A stretch of 16,539 bases of DNA, taken from assembly GCA_018067265.1 (NCBI GenBank), contig JAGPUY010000106.1, positions 1 through 16,539 of the forward strand. The letters run 5' to 3'. Shown one piece after another: positions 7,073 through 13,322 of the stretch (its first letter is position 1; each line of letters opens with the position of its first letter). The notes under the pieces are model-generated. The model saw only the letters and a list, made by a program, of their open reading frames with translations. It ran no database searches and had not been told where the DNA came from. Origin of the DNA: Oceanihabitans sp. Lineage in GTDB: Bacteria > Bacteroidota > Bacteroidia > Flavobacteriales > Flavobacteriaceae. A program made the position numbers and the translations under genes.

Positions 7073-7080
7073 TATCTTTG
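7073..7080 (+). promoter_or_regulatory. Likely -7 box for the prmA-clpS block (TATCTTTG)
   Basis: TATCTTTG is a perfect TAnnTTTG match 18 bp before the prmA ATG at 7099, giving a predicted leader of roughly a dozen bases. It lies just after the LuxR remnant stop. No clear -33 TTTG is seen. The position argues against the upstream TTG at 7078 as the prmA start. Confidence 0.5.
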
Positions 7081-7098
7081 TGCTTTGAAAATAGAACT

Positions 7099-7935
7099 AT
7101 GTCAAACACAATATATTTAGGCTACTACTTTAAAGTAACGCCTTTACAACCAGGAACAGAAATCTTAATTGCAGAATTAGGCTATGCAGGATTTGAAAGT
7201 TTTGTGGAAACCGAAGAAGGCGTTACTGCATACATTCAAAAAGAAGAATGGAAAGATGGTATTTTAGAGGATATTCAGATATTAGATTCAGATGAATTTA
7301 CAATCACACATACTTTTGAAGAAATAGAACCAACCAACTGGAATGAAGAATGGGAAAAGAATTTTAACCCAATTGTTGTAGATCAGTTATGTTCTGTTCG
7401 TGCACCTTTTCATGAAAAACCAGACACAGAATTCGATATTATAATAGAACCAAAAATGAGTTTTGGTACTGGTCATCATGAAACCACACACATGATGTTG
7501 CAACATATACTTCAAAACGATTTTAAAGGAAAGACGGTTTTAGATATAGGTTGTGGTACAGGTGTTTTGGCAATACTCGCAGAAAAAAAAGGAGCCATCC
7601 AATTAGATGCAATAGATATAGATAATTGGTGTTATTTAAATAGTGTAGAAAACGTAGAACGCAATGATTGTCACAAAATTTCCGTTTTTGAAGGAGATGC
7701 AAGTTTAATAGAAGGGAAGCGTTATGATGTGATTATAGCCAACATAAACAGAAATATCCTTTTAAATGATATGGAAGCATATTCTAAGTCCTTAAATAAA
7801 AATGGGATGCTTTTTTTAAGCGGATTTTACAATAATGATATTCCTACAATTGAAGCAGCATGTAATAAGCATATGTTAAAGTTGGCGGAAAAACTGGAAA
7901 AAAATAAGTGGGTTTCACTAAAATTCATAAATTAG
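7099..7935 (+). CDS. prmA: Ribosomal protein L11 methyltransferase
   Basis: PrmA trimethylates lysine residues and the N-terminus of ribosomal protein L11, using SAM, in the cytoplasm. The 278-residue protein has the two-part layout of the family. An N-terminal L11-recognition domain (about 1-75) is joined by a linker containing NWNEEWEKNFNPIVV (80-94) to the methyltransferase domain. That domain shows FGTGHHETT (122-130), motif I LDIGCGTG (148-155), and the motif IV equivalent ANINRNIL (214-221), close to the NIL motif of E. coli PrmA. I chose the ATG at 7099; longer frames begin at a TTG inside the promoter. The next gene, clpS, starts 55 bp later, after a short TTTCCC/GGGAAA hairpin (7953-7968) with no T-tract. 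Confidence 0.95.
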   Translation: MSNTIYLGYYFKVTPLQPGTEILIAELGYAGFESFVETEEGVTAYIQKEEWKDGILEDIQILDSDEFTITHTFEEIEPTNWNEEWEKNFNPIVVDQLCSVRAPFHEKPDTEFDIIIEPKMSFGTGHHETTHMMLQHILQNDFKGKTVLDIGCGTGVLAILAEKKGAIQLDAIDIDNWCYLNSVENVERNDCHKISVFEGDASLIEGKRYDVIIANINRNILLNDMEAYSKSLNKNGMLFLSGFYNNDIPTIEAACNKHMLKLAEKLEKNKWVSLKFIN

Positions 7936-7990
7936 TAAAGAATTAATTACGTTTTCCCTTTTGGGAAATGTCTGAAAGACAAAAGAGTAA

Positions 7991-8266
7991 ATGAGTACAA
8001 AAGAAAAAATACAAGAAGAAGCTCAGGTAGATACTAAAGAACAGCATCTTAATGAAATAGTGGTATATAACGATGATGTAAATACATTCGATCACGTTAT
8101 AGATACCCTTATTTATGCTTGTGATCACTCTCCAGAACAGGCAGAGCAATGTGCTATTCTTGTACATTATAAAGGACAATGCACCGTAAAAACAGGTGTT
8201 TATGATGAGTTAGAACCTCGTTGCACGATGCTGTTAGATGCAGGTCTAAGTGCAGAAATTGTTTAA
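7991..8266 (+). CDS. clpS: ATP-dependent Clp protease adaptor ClpS
   Basis: ClpS binds N-degron substrates (bulky hydrophobic N-terminal residues) and hands them to the ClpA or ClpC unfoldase. The 91-residue length fits the family. After a flexible, charged N-terminal tail (1-20) comes the conserved core IVVYNDDVNTFDHVIDTL (23-40). Its Asn27, Asp28 and Asp29 correspond to the residues that hold the substrate alpha-amino group. It is followed by the VHYKGQ segment (58-63), with His59 at the substrate-pocket histidine position. The C-terminus is short (LDAGLSAEIV). Placement after prmA is common in Bacteroidota. The unfoldase partner is not in the window. Confidence 0.95.
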   Translation: MSTKEKIQEEAQVDTKEQHLNEIVVYNDDVNTFDHVIDTLIYACDHSPEQAEQCAILVHYKGQCTVKTGVYDELEPRCTMLLDAGLSAEIV

Positions 8267-8314
8267 TTACTTCTAGAAATAAATTTCAAATTAGAACATT
8301 CAAATTATTACTCG

Positions 8315-8322
8315 TATTTTTG
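8315..8322 (+). promoter_or_regulatory. Possible -7 box at the idi start (TATTTTTG)
   Basis: TATTTTTG matches TAnnTTTG and ends four bases before the idi ATG at 8327. If it is used, the transcript would begin at or next to the start codon, giving a leaderless or near-leaderless mRNA. A -33 element is not evident, so chance occurrence in AT-rich DNA is possible. Confidence 0.4.
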
Positions 8323-8326
8323 TAAA

Positions 8327-8854
8327 ATGGAGGAAGAGCAGGTAATTCTTGTAAACGAAAACAACGAGCAAATTGGCTTAATGCCAAAACTAGAAGCGCA
8401 TGAAAAAGCAGTGTTGCATCGTGCATTTTCGGTTTTTGTATTTAATGATGCAAACGAACTCATGTTGCAGCAACGCGCTTTAGGTAAATACCATTCGCCA
8501 GCGCTTTGGACCAACACATGTTGCAGTCATCAGCGCGATGGAGAAAGTAATATCGAAGCAGGAAAAAGAAGATTACAGGAAGAAATGGGTTTTGTAACAG
8601 AACTGGAGGAATCTATTTCTTTCATTTACAAAGCACCTTTTGATAATGGTTTAACAGAACACGAATACGATCATATATTGATTGGTAAATACAACCAAAC
8701 GCCAAATATTAACCCAGATGAAGTTGCAGACTGGAAATGGATGCCTTTAGAAGTGGTTAAAGAAGATATGGCAAACCACCCAGAAATATATACTGCTTGG
8801 TTTAAAATTATTTTCGATAAATTCTACCAACACATAAACATTACACAAAAATGA
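8327..8854 (+). CDS. idi: Isopentenyl-diphosphate delta-isomerase, type 1 (Nudix)
   Basis: Type 1 Idi interconverts isopentenyl diphosphate and dimethylallyl diphosphate for isoprenoid synthesis. The 175-residue protein carries the Nudix fold with the expected metal and catalytic positions: His25 and His31, the catalytic-cysteine motif WTNTCCSH (61-68; Cys66 aligns with E. coli Cys67, and Cys65 is an extra neighbour), the Nudix-like helix EAGKRRLQEEMGF (77-89), and Glu111/Glu113 in TEHEYDH. The tail WKWMPLEVV is typical. Its stop overlaps the start of the next gene (ATGA, 8851-8854), so the two are translationally coupled. Flavobacteria make isopentenyl diphosphate by the MEP route, where Idi is useful but not always essential; that is background rather than shown here. 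Confidence 0.95.
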   Translation: MEEEQVILVNENNEQIGLMPKLEAHEKAVLHRAFSVFVFNDANELMLQQRALGKYHSPALWTNTCCSHQRDGESNIEAGKRRLQEEMGFVTELEESISFIYKAPFDNGLTEHEYDHILIGKYNQTPNINPDEVADWKWMPLEVVKEDMANHPEIYTAWFKIIFDKFYQHINITQK

Positions 8855-9261
8855 AAGTAACGGTTAGTAGAAAGGCACATTTTAATGCAGCACACAGGCT
8901 GTATCGAAAAGATTGGAGTGATCAGAAAAATGCAGCAGTTTTCGATAAATGCAGCAATCCCAACTTTCATGGTCATAATTATGAGCTTATAGCAAGTGTA
9001 ACTGGAGAAATTGACCCAGAAACAGGTTATGTAATCGATATTAAAGTTTTAAAAGATATTATTAAAACAGAAATAGAAGATGCTTTTGATCATAAAAATT
9101 TAAATGTAGAAGTGCCAGAATTTAAAGACTTAAATCCTACTGCTGAAAATATAGTAGTCGTTATTTACAATAAAATTAAAAAGCAATTAGCATCAAACTT
9201 AGCGCTAGAGGTTACACTGTATGAAACACCTAGGAATTTTGTAAGCTACTCCGGAATATAG
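8851..9261 (+). CDS. 6-pyruvoyl/6-carboxy-tetrahydropterin synthase family protein
   Basis: The COG0720 family converts dihydroneopterin triphosphate to 6-carboxytetrahydropterin (QueD, for queuosine) or to 6-pyruvoyltetrahydropterin (PTPS, for biopterin). The 136-residue protein has the zinc ligands His15 (FNAAHRL), His40 and His42 (FHGHNYEL), the catalytic Cys34 in KCSNPNFHGH, an Asp-His pair at FDHKNLN (79-85) and Glu125 near LYETPRNF. The spacing from Cys to HGH is five residues, as in animal PTPS (CNNPNGHGH), not the three residues usual in E. coli QueD (CxxxHGH). I therefore leave the gene symbol empty. It overlaps idi by 4 bp, and the next gene starts on the following base. No other queuosine or biopterin gene is in the window. 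Confidence 0.9.
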   Translation: MKVTVSRKAHFNAAHRLYRKDWSDQKNAAVFDKCSNPNFHGHNYELIASVTGEIDPETGYVIDIKVLKDIIKTEIEDAFDHKNLNVEVPEFKDLNPTAENIVVVIYNKIKKQLASNLALEVTLYETPRNFVSYSGI

Positions 9262-10236
9262 ATGTTGCATATGTTATTATATCCTATAAAGTTTGAACCC
9301 ATTTTAAAAGAAAAAATTTGGGGCGGACAAAAACTTAAAGAACTTTTAAATAAAGAAAGCGATTTGCCTAATATTGGTGAAAGCTGGGAAATTAGTGGTG
9401 TAGAGAAAGATATTTCTATTGTAAGTAACGGGGCTTTAAAGGGAAAAACCTTAAATGAACTTTTAGATATTTACAAAGCAGATTTAATAGGAAAGAAAAA
9501 TTACCGCGTTTTTGGTAATCGATTTCCGTTGTTAATTAAATTTATAGACGCCAAAAAAGATTTATCTATTCAGTTGCATCCAAACGATGCACTTGCAGCG
9601 AAGCGACATAATTCTTTTGGGAAAACAGAAATGTGGTATGTTTTACAAGCGGAAGCAGATGCAAATTTAATGGTAGGCTTTAATCAAGAGATGACTCCTG
9701 AAAAATATGTAAAGCATGTAGCTTCGAAAACACTTCCTGAAGTTTTAAATTTTGACAAAGTAAAAGAAGGCGATTCTTATTTTATAGAAGTAGGACGTGT
9801 ACATGCTATTGGAGCAGGAGTACTAATTGCCGAAATACAACAAACCAGCGATATTACGTATCGCATATACGATTGGGATAGAGTAGATGATAAAGGGAAT
9901 CTAAGAGAGCTGCATAATGATCTGGCAATAGATGCTATAGACTTTCAATTGCAAGATGATTTTAGAGTTCCTTATTCTAAAGTAGAAAATGAGGAAAACA
10001 AGATGTTGCATTGCCCGTATTTTACAACCAATTATTTAGAAATTACAAAGACAATTCAAAAAGAAAACAAAGTAGATTCCTTCATTATTTACATATGTGT
10101 ATCGGGGGAAGCAGAAATAGAAACAGCGCAAACTACCCAAAAAATCACAAAAGGAGAAACCGTGTTACTTCCGGCTGCAATTAAAACGTATCAAATTAGT
10201 TCTAAAAAAGCTAGACTATTAGAAGTTTATGTTTAA
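9262..10236 (+). CDS. manA: Class I mannose-6-phosphate isomerase
   Basis: This zinc enzyme interconverts mannose 6-phosphate and fructose 6-phosphate, feeding GDP-mannose and glycan synthesis or mannose use. It is 324 residues, the shorter Bacillus/Bacteroidota form. Visible motifs are the opening FEPILKEKIWGG (11-22), the zinc motif SIQLHPND (102-109; Gln104 and His106), Glu123 in GKTEMWYVL, His181 in GRVHAIGAG, and EIQQTSDITYRIYDWDR (191-207). A C-terminal cupin-like half follows. The ATG at 9262 directly abuts the previous stop; an in-frame ATG at 9271 (MLLYPIKF) would fit the family equally well. It appears to be the fourth gene of the prmA-clpS-idi-PTPS run. Confidence 0.93.
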   Translation: MLHMLLYPIKFEPILKEKIWGGQKLKELLNKESDLPNIGESWEISGVEKDISIVSNGALKGKTLNELLDIYKADLIGKKNYRVFGNRFPLLIKFIDAKKDLSIQLHPNDALAAKRHNSFGKTEMWYVLQAEADANLMVGFNQEMTPEKYVKHVASKTLPEVLNFDKVKEGDSYFIEVGRVHAIGAGVLIAEIQQTSDITYRIYDWDRVDDKGNLRELHNDLAIDAIDFQLQDDFRVPYSKVENEENKMLHCPYFTTNYLEITKTIQKENKVDSFIIYICVSGEAEIETAQTTQKITKGETVLLPAAIKTYQISSKKARLLEVYV

Positions 10237-10263
10237 TTTTGCAGGAAATTAAAATTTTACATT

Positions 10264-10533
10264 ATGGCAAATAAAAGAATCCTAAAAAAAGACATAAACT
10301 ATGTGTTAGGAGATATTATTGAAGCAGTTTACGTTTGGGAATATGCAAATCCTGCAAAAGACGCAAAAGGAAGCGAAAAAATTATTGATGAAGCTATTGC
10401 AACATTTGACGAATTAATTTCAAAAGTTAATGATAGAAGTGTTGAAAACAAAAAGGCTCATTTTAAGGCTATTAACCAAGAGTTAGAAAGTAAAGGTCTT
10501 GCACTAATTGAAAAAATTAATAAATTAGGATAA
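10264..10533 (+). CDS. Small hypothetical protein, helical
   Basis: I do not recognise this 89-residue protein. It is charged and predicted almost wholly alpha-helical, with no cysteine, no signal peptide and no membrane segment, so it is probably cytoplasmic. The lysine-rich start (ANKRILKKDINYVLGD) is followed by three amphipathic helices, about 11-28, 36-56 and 59-86. Codon use and composition match its neighbours, and it lies 27 bp after manA, so it may end that operon. A TAATTTTG string (10234-10241) before it could also act as its own -7 box. The small size and even charge distribution would suit a binding or bundle-forming role, but no function can be assigned. Confidence 0.75.
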   Translation: MANKRILKKDINYVLGDIIEAVYVWEYANPAKDAKGSEKIIDEAIATFDELISKVNDRSVENKKAHFKAINQELESKGLALIEKINKLG

Positions 10534-10549
10534 ATTTGTTGTAAAAATA

Positions 10550-10580
10550 TTTGCAAATATGTTCTACAAGATTATATTTG
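10550..10580 (+). promoter_or_regulatory. Promoter of tRNA-Thr (TTTG-N19-TAnnTTTG)
   Basis: TTTG at 10550-10553 and TATATTTG at 10573-10580, spaced by 19 bp, match both halves of the Bacteroidota sigma factor consensus. The box ends 12 bp before the tRNA, which fits initiation a few bases upstream. It is the best complete promoter seen in the window. Confidence 0.75.
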
Positions 10581-10592
10581 CATTCGTTTTTC

Positions 10593-10666
10593 GCCGATGT
10601 AGCTCAGCTGGCTAGAGCAGCTGATTTGTAATCAGCAGGTCGTGGGTTCGAGTCCCTCCATCGGCT
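10593..10666 (+). tRNA. tRNA-Thr (anticodon UGU)
   Basis: The 74-nt cloverleaf folds by eye. The 7-bp acceptor is GCCGATG/CATCGGC, with U as discriminator and no encoded CCA. The D-arm stem is GCTC/GAGC. The anticodon stem GCTGA/TCAGC holds the loop TTTGTAA, which reads UGU for the threonine codon ACA. The T-loop is TTCGAGT. The T-stem GTGGG/CCCTC contains one U-U mismatch at its second pair. A promoter lies directly upstream and a perfect terminator directly downstream, so it is a single-gene transcript. Its last 17 bases are repeated about 100 bp downstream. Confidence 0.97.
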
Positions 10667-10730
10667 CTTTAAAAAACCTCTCAATTTTTTGAGAGGTTTT
10701 TTTATGCAATACATTTTGGGGCGAGAAGTT
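10650..10730 (+). repeat. Direct repeat copy A: tRNA-Thr 3' end, terminator and flank
   Basis: These 81 bp run from GAGTCCC in the tRNA T-arm through the terminator to GCGAGAAGTT. They recur at 10752-10832 with a few substitutions and one small shift around the terminator loop. Copy A is the original, since it contains the working tRNA end. Confidence 0.85.
10671..10703 (+). terminator. Terminator of tRNA-Thr
   Basis: A perfect 14-bp stem (AAAAAACCTCTCAA with TTGAGAGGTTTTTT) encloses a TTTT loop and ends in a run of seven T. It begins 5 bp after the tRNA. Confidence 0.92.
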
Positions 10731-10751
10731 TATCCTGAGCGCAGTCGAAGG
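10731..10751. repeat. Dispersed element between the two repeat copies (CCTGAGCGCAGTCGAAGG)
   Basis: The 21-bp spacer contains CCTGAGCGCAGTCGAAGG, which resembles a short repeat found dispersed in flavobacterial genomes. It separates the two copies of the tRNA-terminator direct repeat. Confidence 0.5.
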
Positions 10752-10832
10752 GAGTCCCTCCATCGGCTCTTTAAAAAAACCTCTCCTTTTTTGAGAGGTT
10801 TTTTTATGCGATATATTGTGGGACGAGAAGTT
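10752..10832 (+). repeat. Direct repeat copy B: partial tRNA-Thr 3' end plus terminator
   Basis: This copy repeats the last 17 bases of tRNA-Thr (GAGTCCCTCCATCGGCT), the terminator and about 30 bp of flank. It lacks the rest of the tRNA and cannot fold into one. Differences from copy A are mostly in the terminator loop and the distal flank, where four substitutions are seen. Confidence 0.85.
10773..10805 (+). terminator. Duplicated terminator in repeat copy B
   Basis: AACCTCTC pairs with GAGAGGTT around a CTTTTTT loop, extended by A/T pairs and followed by T. It may act as a backup to the tRNA terminator. Confidence 0.75.
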
Positions 10833-10955
10833 GATCTAGAAACAAGAAAAAGGCGTTGCTCCATTGCCCATTTAAAGACGCTCTGCTTTTAGGTATGCTT
10901 TTTTTAGGTATACTGTATACCTGAAGGAAATATTCCGCTTACATATAGCAATAAA
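10833..10955. other. Intergenic stretch with a perfect 17-bp palindrome
   Basis: I find no gene here. The only clear structure is AGGTATACTGTATACCT at 10906-10922, two 8-bp arms around one T, with a further half-site AGGTATGC at 10891-10898. It looks like an operator, but no promoter or gene start is near it; the flanking features are the tRNA block and the 3' end of the DUF4369 gene. Confidence 0.45.
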
Positions 10956-10985
10956 AAAATCCCAAACATTTCTGTTTGGGATTTT
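10956..10985 (-). terminator. Terminator of the DUF4369 lipoprotein gene, possibly bidirectional
   Basis: AAAATCCCAAACA (10956-10968) pairs perfectly with TGTTTGGGATTTT (10973-10985) around TTTC. On the minus strand it is followed by a T-run (A-rich at 10953-10959 on the plus strand) and lies 23 bp beyond the stop at 11009. The plus side also has four T, so it may stop transcripts both ways. Confidence 0.85.
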
Positions 10986-11008
10986 AAATGTATACTAAAA
11001 GGATCTTT

Positions 11009-11701
11009 TTAGTTTTCTTTCTTTCGCTCCACTATAAAAGCTTCCAATTCTTTACCGTATTTAGATGCTTTCACTTTTGGCGTTAAAACATTATTTATAG
11101 TATCTAACCATTTTGTTTGTGCATCTGCAATTTCAGATAGTGCTAAATAAGGAGCAATTTCATTGTCTTTATTTGCTATTGCAAAGTTTACGGTATATAA
11201 GTACTTGCTTTTTACTAAACTGTTATATGCTTTTGTGTTGGCAATAATTTTAGCGGTGTCATTAGCGACTTTTGCATCAAACTCTTCTTTTATAAGATTC
11301 AGGTTTCTATCGTTAAAACGAGACATTACTAATAGATACTCTTCTAAAGCCTTTTGTTGTTTAGAACCTTTGATTTTAGCGTCCATGCCAAAATTTTTCA
11401 CACTGGTGGTAATTTCTGTAATCCCTTTATCTGCAAAAAACGAAATAGTTTCATCATCGCTAGTGTTTTTGTTTAATTGTAAGAAGTACATTTCAGGAGT
11501 TTCTAAGGTACTATTAAAAACAATTGGTGCTTCGCCTTGAACAACTAAAGAGTCTACGGTTATAATAGTGGTGTCTTGTGCTTTTTTAAGATAAACGGTT
11601 CCTTTTTGTAATCCTTTGATGTTCACTTTTACCGTTAAATCTTGCTGTTTTCCGCAAGAAAAAAGAATTGCTAATGCTAGTACAAATATTGTTTTTTTCA
11701 T
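11009..11701 (-). CDS. DUF4369-type lipoprotein without a thioredoxin domain
   Basis: This is a 230-residue predicted lipoprotein: MKKTIFVLALAILFSC gives a lipobox with Cys16. Residues about 22-112 match the DUF4369 beta-rich domain often found before TlpA-type thioredoxin domains in Bacteroidota (VKVNIKGLQKGTVYLKKAQD...TIITVDSLVVQGE...PEMYFLQL). The rest (about 113-230) is helical and has no CxxC and no thioredoxin motif, so it is not a TlpA-type oxidoreductase as it stands. Proteins of this short form occur in flavobacteria, so I do not call it a truncation. Location is probably the periplasmic side of a membrane; function is unknown. It is transcribed away from the DUF819 gene and ends at a strong terminator. 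Confidence 0.85.
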   Translation of the reverse strand: MKKTIFVLALAILFSCGKQQDLTVKVNIKGLQKGTVYLKKAQDTTIITVDSLVVQGEAPIVFNSTLETPEMYFLQLNKNTSDDETISFFADKGITEITTSVKNFGMDAKIKGSKQQKALEEYLLVMSRFNDRNLNLIKEEFDAKVANDTAKIIANTKAYNSLVKSKYLYTVNFAIANKDNEIAPYLALSEIADAQTKWLDTINNVLTPKVKASKYGKELEAFIVERKKEN

Positions 11702-11734
11702 TTAAGCTAAATTTATTTCAGAATGATTTCCGTG

Positions 11735-11756
11735 AAAACGAAAACCTTTTTCGTGT
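11735..11756 (-). terminator. Weak hairpin after the DUF819 gene, possible terminator
   Basis: ACGAAAA (11738-11744) and TTTTCGT (11748-11754) form a 7-bp hairpin about 45 bp beyond the DUF819 stop. On the minus strand it is followed by TTT and then mixed sequence, so it is a poor terminator. The downstream DUF4369 gene on the same strand may be read through. Confidence 0.3.
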
Positions 11757-11799
11757 TATTTTTAAGATGCGCAAATATGCTATAAATAATTATTAAATG

Positions 11800-13110
11800 C
11801 TAGTTCGTTGCTGCTATTTGCATTAAAATAGTACAACCTATTGCTGCTATGGTACCAACGGCATAACCAAACACCGCAAGAAGCACACCTACAGTTGCTA
11901 AGGATGGATGAAAGGCGGAAGCTACAATTGGCGCAGAAGCTGCTCCACCAACGTTTGCTTGACTACCAACTGCCAAAAAGAAATATGGTGCTTTTATAAG
12001 TTTTGCGACTAGAATTAATAGTATGGCATGAATGGTCATCCAAACGACACCTATTGCTATTAAACCTACATTGTCGAAAATCATGGTTAAATCCATTTTC
12101 ATACCAATAGAAGCTACTAATATGTAAATAAAAATACTTCCTATTTTACTAGCTCCGGCGCCTTCGTAGTTTTTAGCTTTGGTATACGATAAGATTATTG
12201 CAATTAGTGTTGAAATACTGATCATCCAGAAAAAAGAAGAACCTAGAAAGGTAAGCATGTTTCTAGTGGTTGCAGATGCTATTCCTGCAACGGCATCTTT
12301 GAAAAATGGCGCTAAAAACCCAGAACATAAATGTGCAAAACTAACCGCTCCAAAAGCGATTGCTAGTATAATCATATAATCGGTTAGGGTTGGCGTTCTT
12401 TTTACGCTTTCTGTAAAGGAAGAGACTTTTTCTTTAAGCGCTTCAATGGAAGCGGTATCTGCTTTAAGCCATTTATTAATTCGGTCACGCTTACCAATCC
12501 CAATAAGTATAATGGCCATCCAAATATTGGCAACTACTATATCTACAAAGACCATTCCTCCGTAAAGTTTTTGGTTGTAGCCATAAATTTCTAGCATAGC
12601 AGTTTGGTTTGCACCTCCACCAATCCAGCTTCCTGCAAGTGTTGATAATCCTCTCCAAACGGCATCTGGGCCAATACCACCAACCGTTTCTGGCGATACC
12701 ATGGAGATTAATAATATGGCAATCGGACCTCCAATTATAATTCCTATAGTTCCTGTAAAGAACATGATTAGTGCTTTCCATCCTAAGTTGAAAACAGATT
12801 TTAAGTCGATACTTAGCGTCATAAGTACTAATGCCGCAGGAAGTAAATAGCGACTCGATACGTGATAGATACTAGATTTATGACTCTCTATTGCTCCAGC
12901 GGCATCTACGGTTTCCCATTCTGGTGAAATGATACCTAAAGAGGTTAAAACGGCAGGAAGCATGTATGCCATAAAAAGCCCTGGAACAATTTTATAAAAT
13001 TTGGACCAAAATCCAGTTTTAATATTTTCGGTATAAAATACAAAGCCTAGTGCTAGCATTAAAAAGCCAAATACTATTGCATCATTTGTAATTAGAGGTG
13101 TGTTTTCCAT
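11800..13110 (-). CDS. DUF819 family integral membrane protein (YjcL-like)
   Basis: This 436-residue inner-membrane protein has about eleven hydrophobic segments and belongs to DUF819 (PF05684), whose members resemble secondary transporters but have no proven substrate. Two halves each contain a glycine-rich, helix-breaking motif: GSWIGGGANQTAM (160-172) and GSQANVGGAASAP (382-394). This suggests an inverted-repeat transporter fold with two discontinuous helices. Between them is a charged cytoplasmic loop of about 35 residues (KADTASIEALKEKVSSFTESVKR). I chose the ATG at 13110 (MENTPLITNDA); a frame open to 13140 would add ten polar residues and would overlap a TATTTTG box just upstream that could be the promoter. 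It is a monocistronic-looking gene. Confidence 0.9.
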   Translation of the reverse strand: MENTPLITNDAIVFGFLMLALGFVFYTENIKTGFWSKFYKIVPGLFMAYMLPAVLTSLGIISPEWETVDAAGAIESHKSSIYHVSSRYLLPAALVLMTLSIDLKSVFNLGWKALIMFFTGTIGIIIGGPIAILLISMVSPETVGGIGPDAVWRGLSTLAGSWIGGGANQTAMLEIYGYNQKLYGGMVFVDIVVANIWMAIILIGIGKRDRINKWLKADTASIEALKEKVSSFTESVKRTPTLTDYMIILAIAFGAVSFAHLCSGFLAPFFKDAVAGIASATTRNMLTFLGSSFFWMISISTLIAIILSYTKAKNYEGAGASKIGSIFIYILVASIGMKMDLTMIFDNVGLIAIGVVWMTIHAILLILVAKLIKAPYFFLAVGSQANVGGAASAPIVASAFHPSLATVGVLLAVFGYAVGTIAAIGCTILMQIAATN

Positions 13111-13182
13111 ATTAGTTCGTTTATACACGCAAAATACCAAATTAAATGGGAATTTTAGAAGTTTGGCACGAGATTTGAAATA

Positions 13183-13300
13183 TACTTTTCAGTTACTACG
13201 AGAAGCTTTTTAGAGTGTGGTTACTTTTAATAAAAGTGTAGTAACTAATTTTTGGTTGGTTAGTTAGGAAAAGCATTCTTCGGAATGCTTTTCTTTTTTT
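13183..13300 (+). ncRNA. Candidate small RNA between two minus-strand genes
   Basis: A strong plus-oriented terminator (13268-13300) has no plus-strand gene upstream; both flanking genes are on the minus strand. Before it lies a clear fold: AGTTACTAC (13191-13199) pairs perfectly with GTAGTAACT (13238-13246), and the hairpin ACTTTTA/TAAAAGT (13223-13237) sits inside. A possible promoter is TTTG (13162-13165), 17 bp, then TACTTTTC (13183-13190), one base off consensus. The transcript would be about 105 nt. No open frame of note is seen in it. It could instead be a relic of a lost gene's end or an intergenic repeat. Confidence 0.35.
13268..13300 (+). terminator. Strong plus-oriented terminator with a TTCG loop
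   Basis: GAAAAGCATTC (13268-13278) pairs perfectly with GAATGCTTTTC (13283-13293) around a stable TTCG tetraloop, followed by seven T. The minus side has no T-tract (CTAACTAAC), so it is not well suited to end the hydrolase gene whose stop is at 13323. Confidence 0.88.
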
Positions 13301-13322
13301 ATGCCATTTGGTTAAAGAATGG

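Noticed and set aside
7078..7098. TTG start for prmA seven codons upstream
   Set aside because: It lies inside the likely -7 box; the family start MSNTIYLGYYFKV fits the ATG at 7099.
7953..7968. Terminator between prmA and clpS
   Set aside because: The TTTCCC/GGGAAA hairpin is short and has no T-tract.
10593..10832. Active integrated element at tRNA-Thr
   Set aside because: Only 21 bp lie between the repeat copies and no integrase is present, so at most it is a scar.
10689..10892. Open frame of 67 codons after tRNA-Thr
   Set aside because: It lies over the duplicated terminator and dispersed repeat, and its repeated protein segments only mirror the DNA repeat.
11163..11540. Open frame of 125 codons on the plus strand
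   Set aside because: It is antisense to the DUF4369 lipoprotein gene, which has a lipobox and domain match.
12491..12781. Open frame of 96 codons on the minus strand
   Set aside because: It lies in another frame within the DUF819 gene and its Trp/Cys/Arg-rich translation looks like no real protein.
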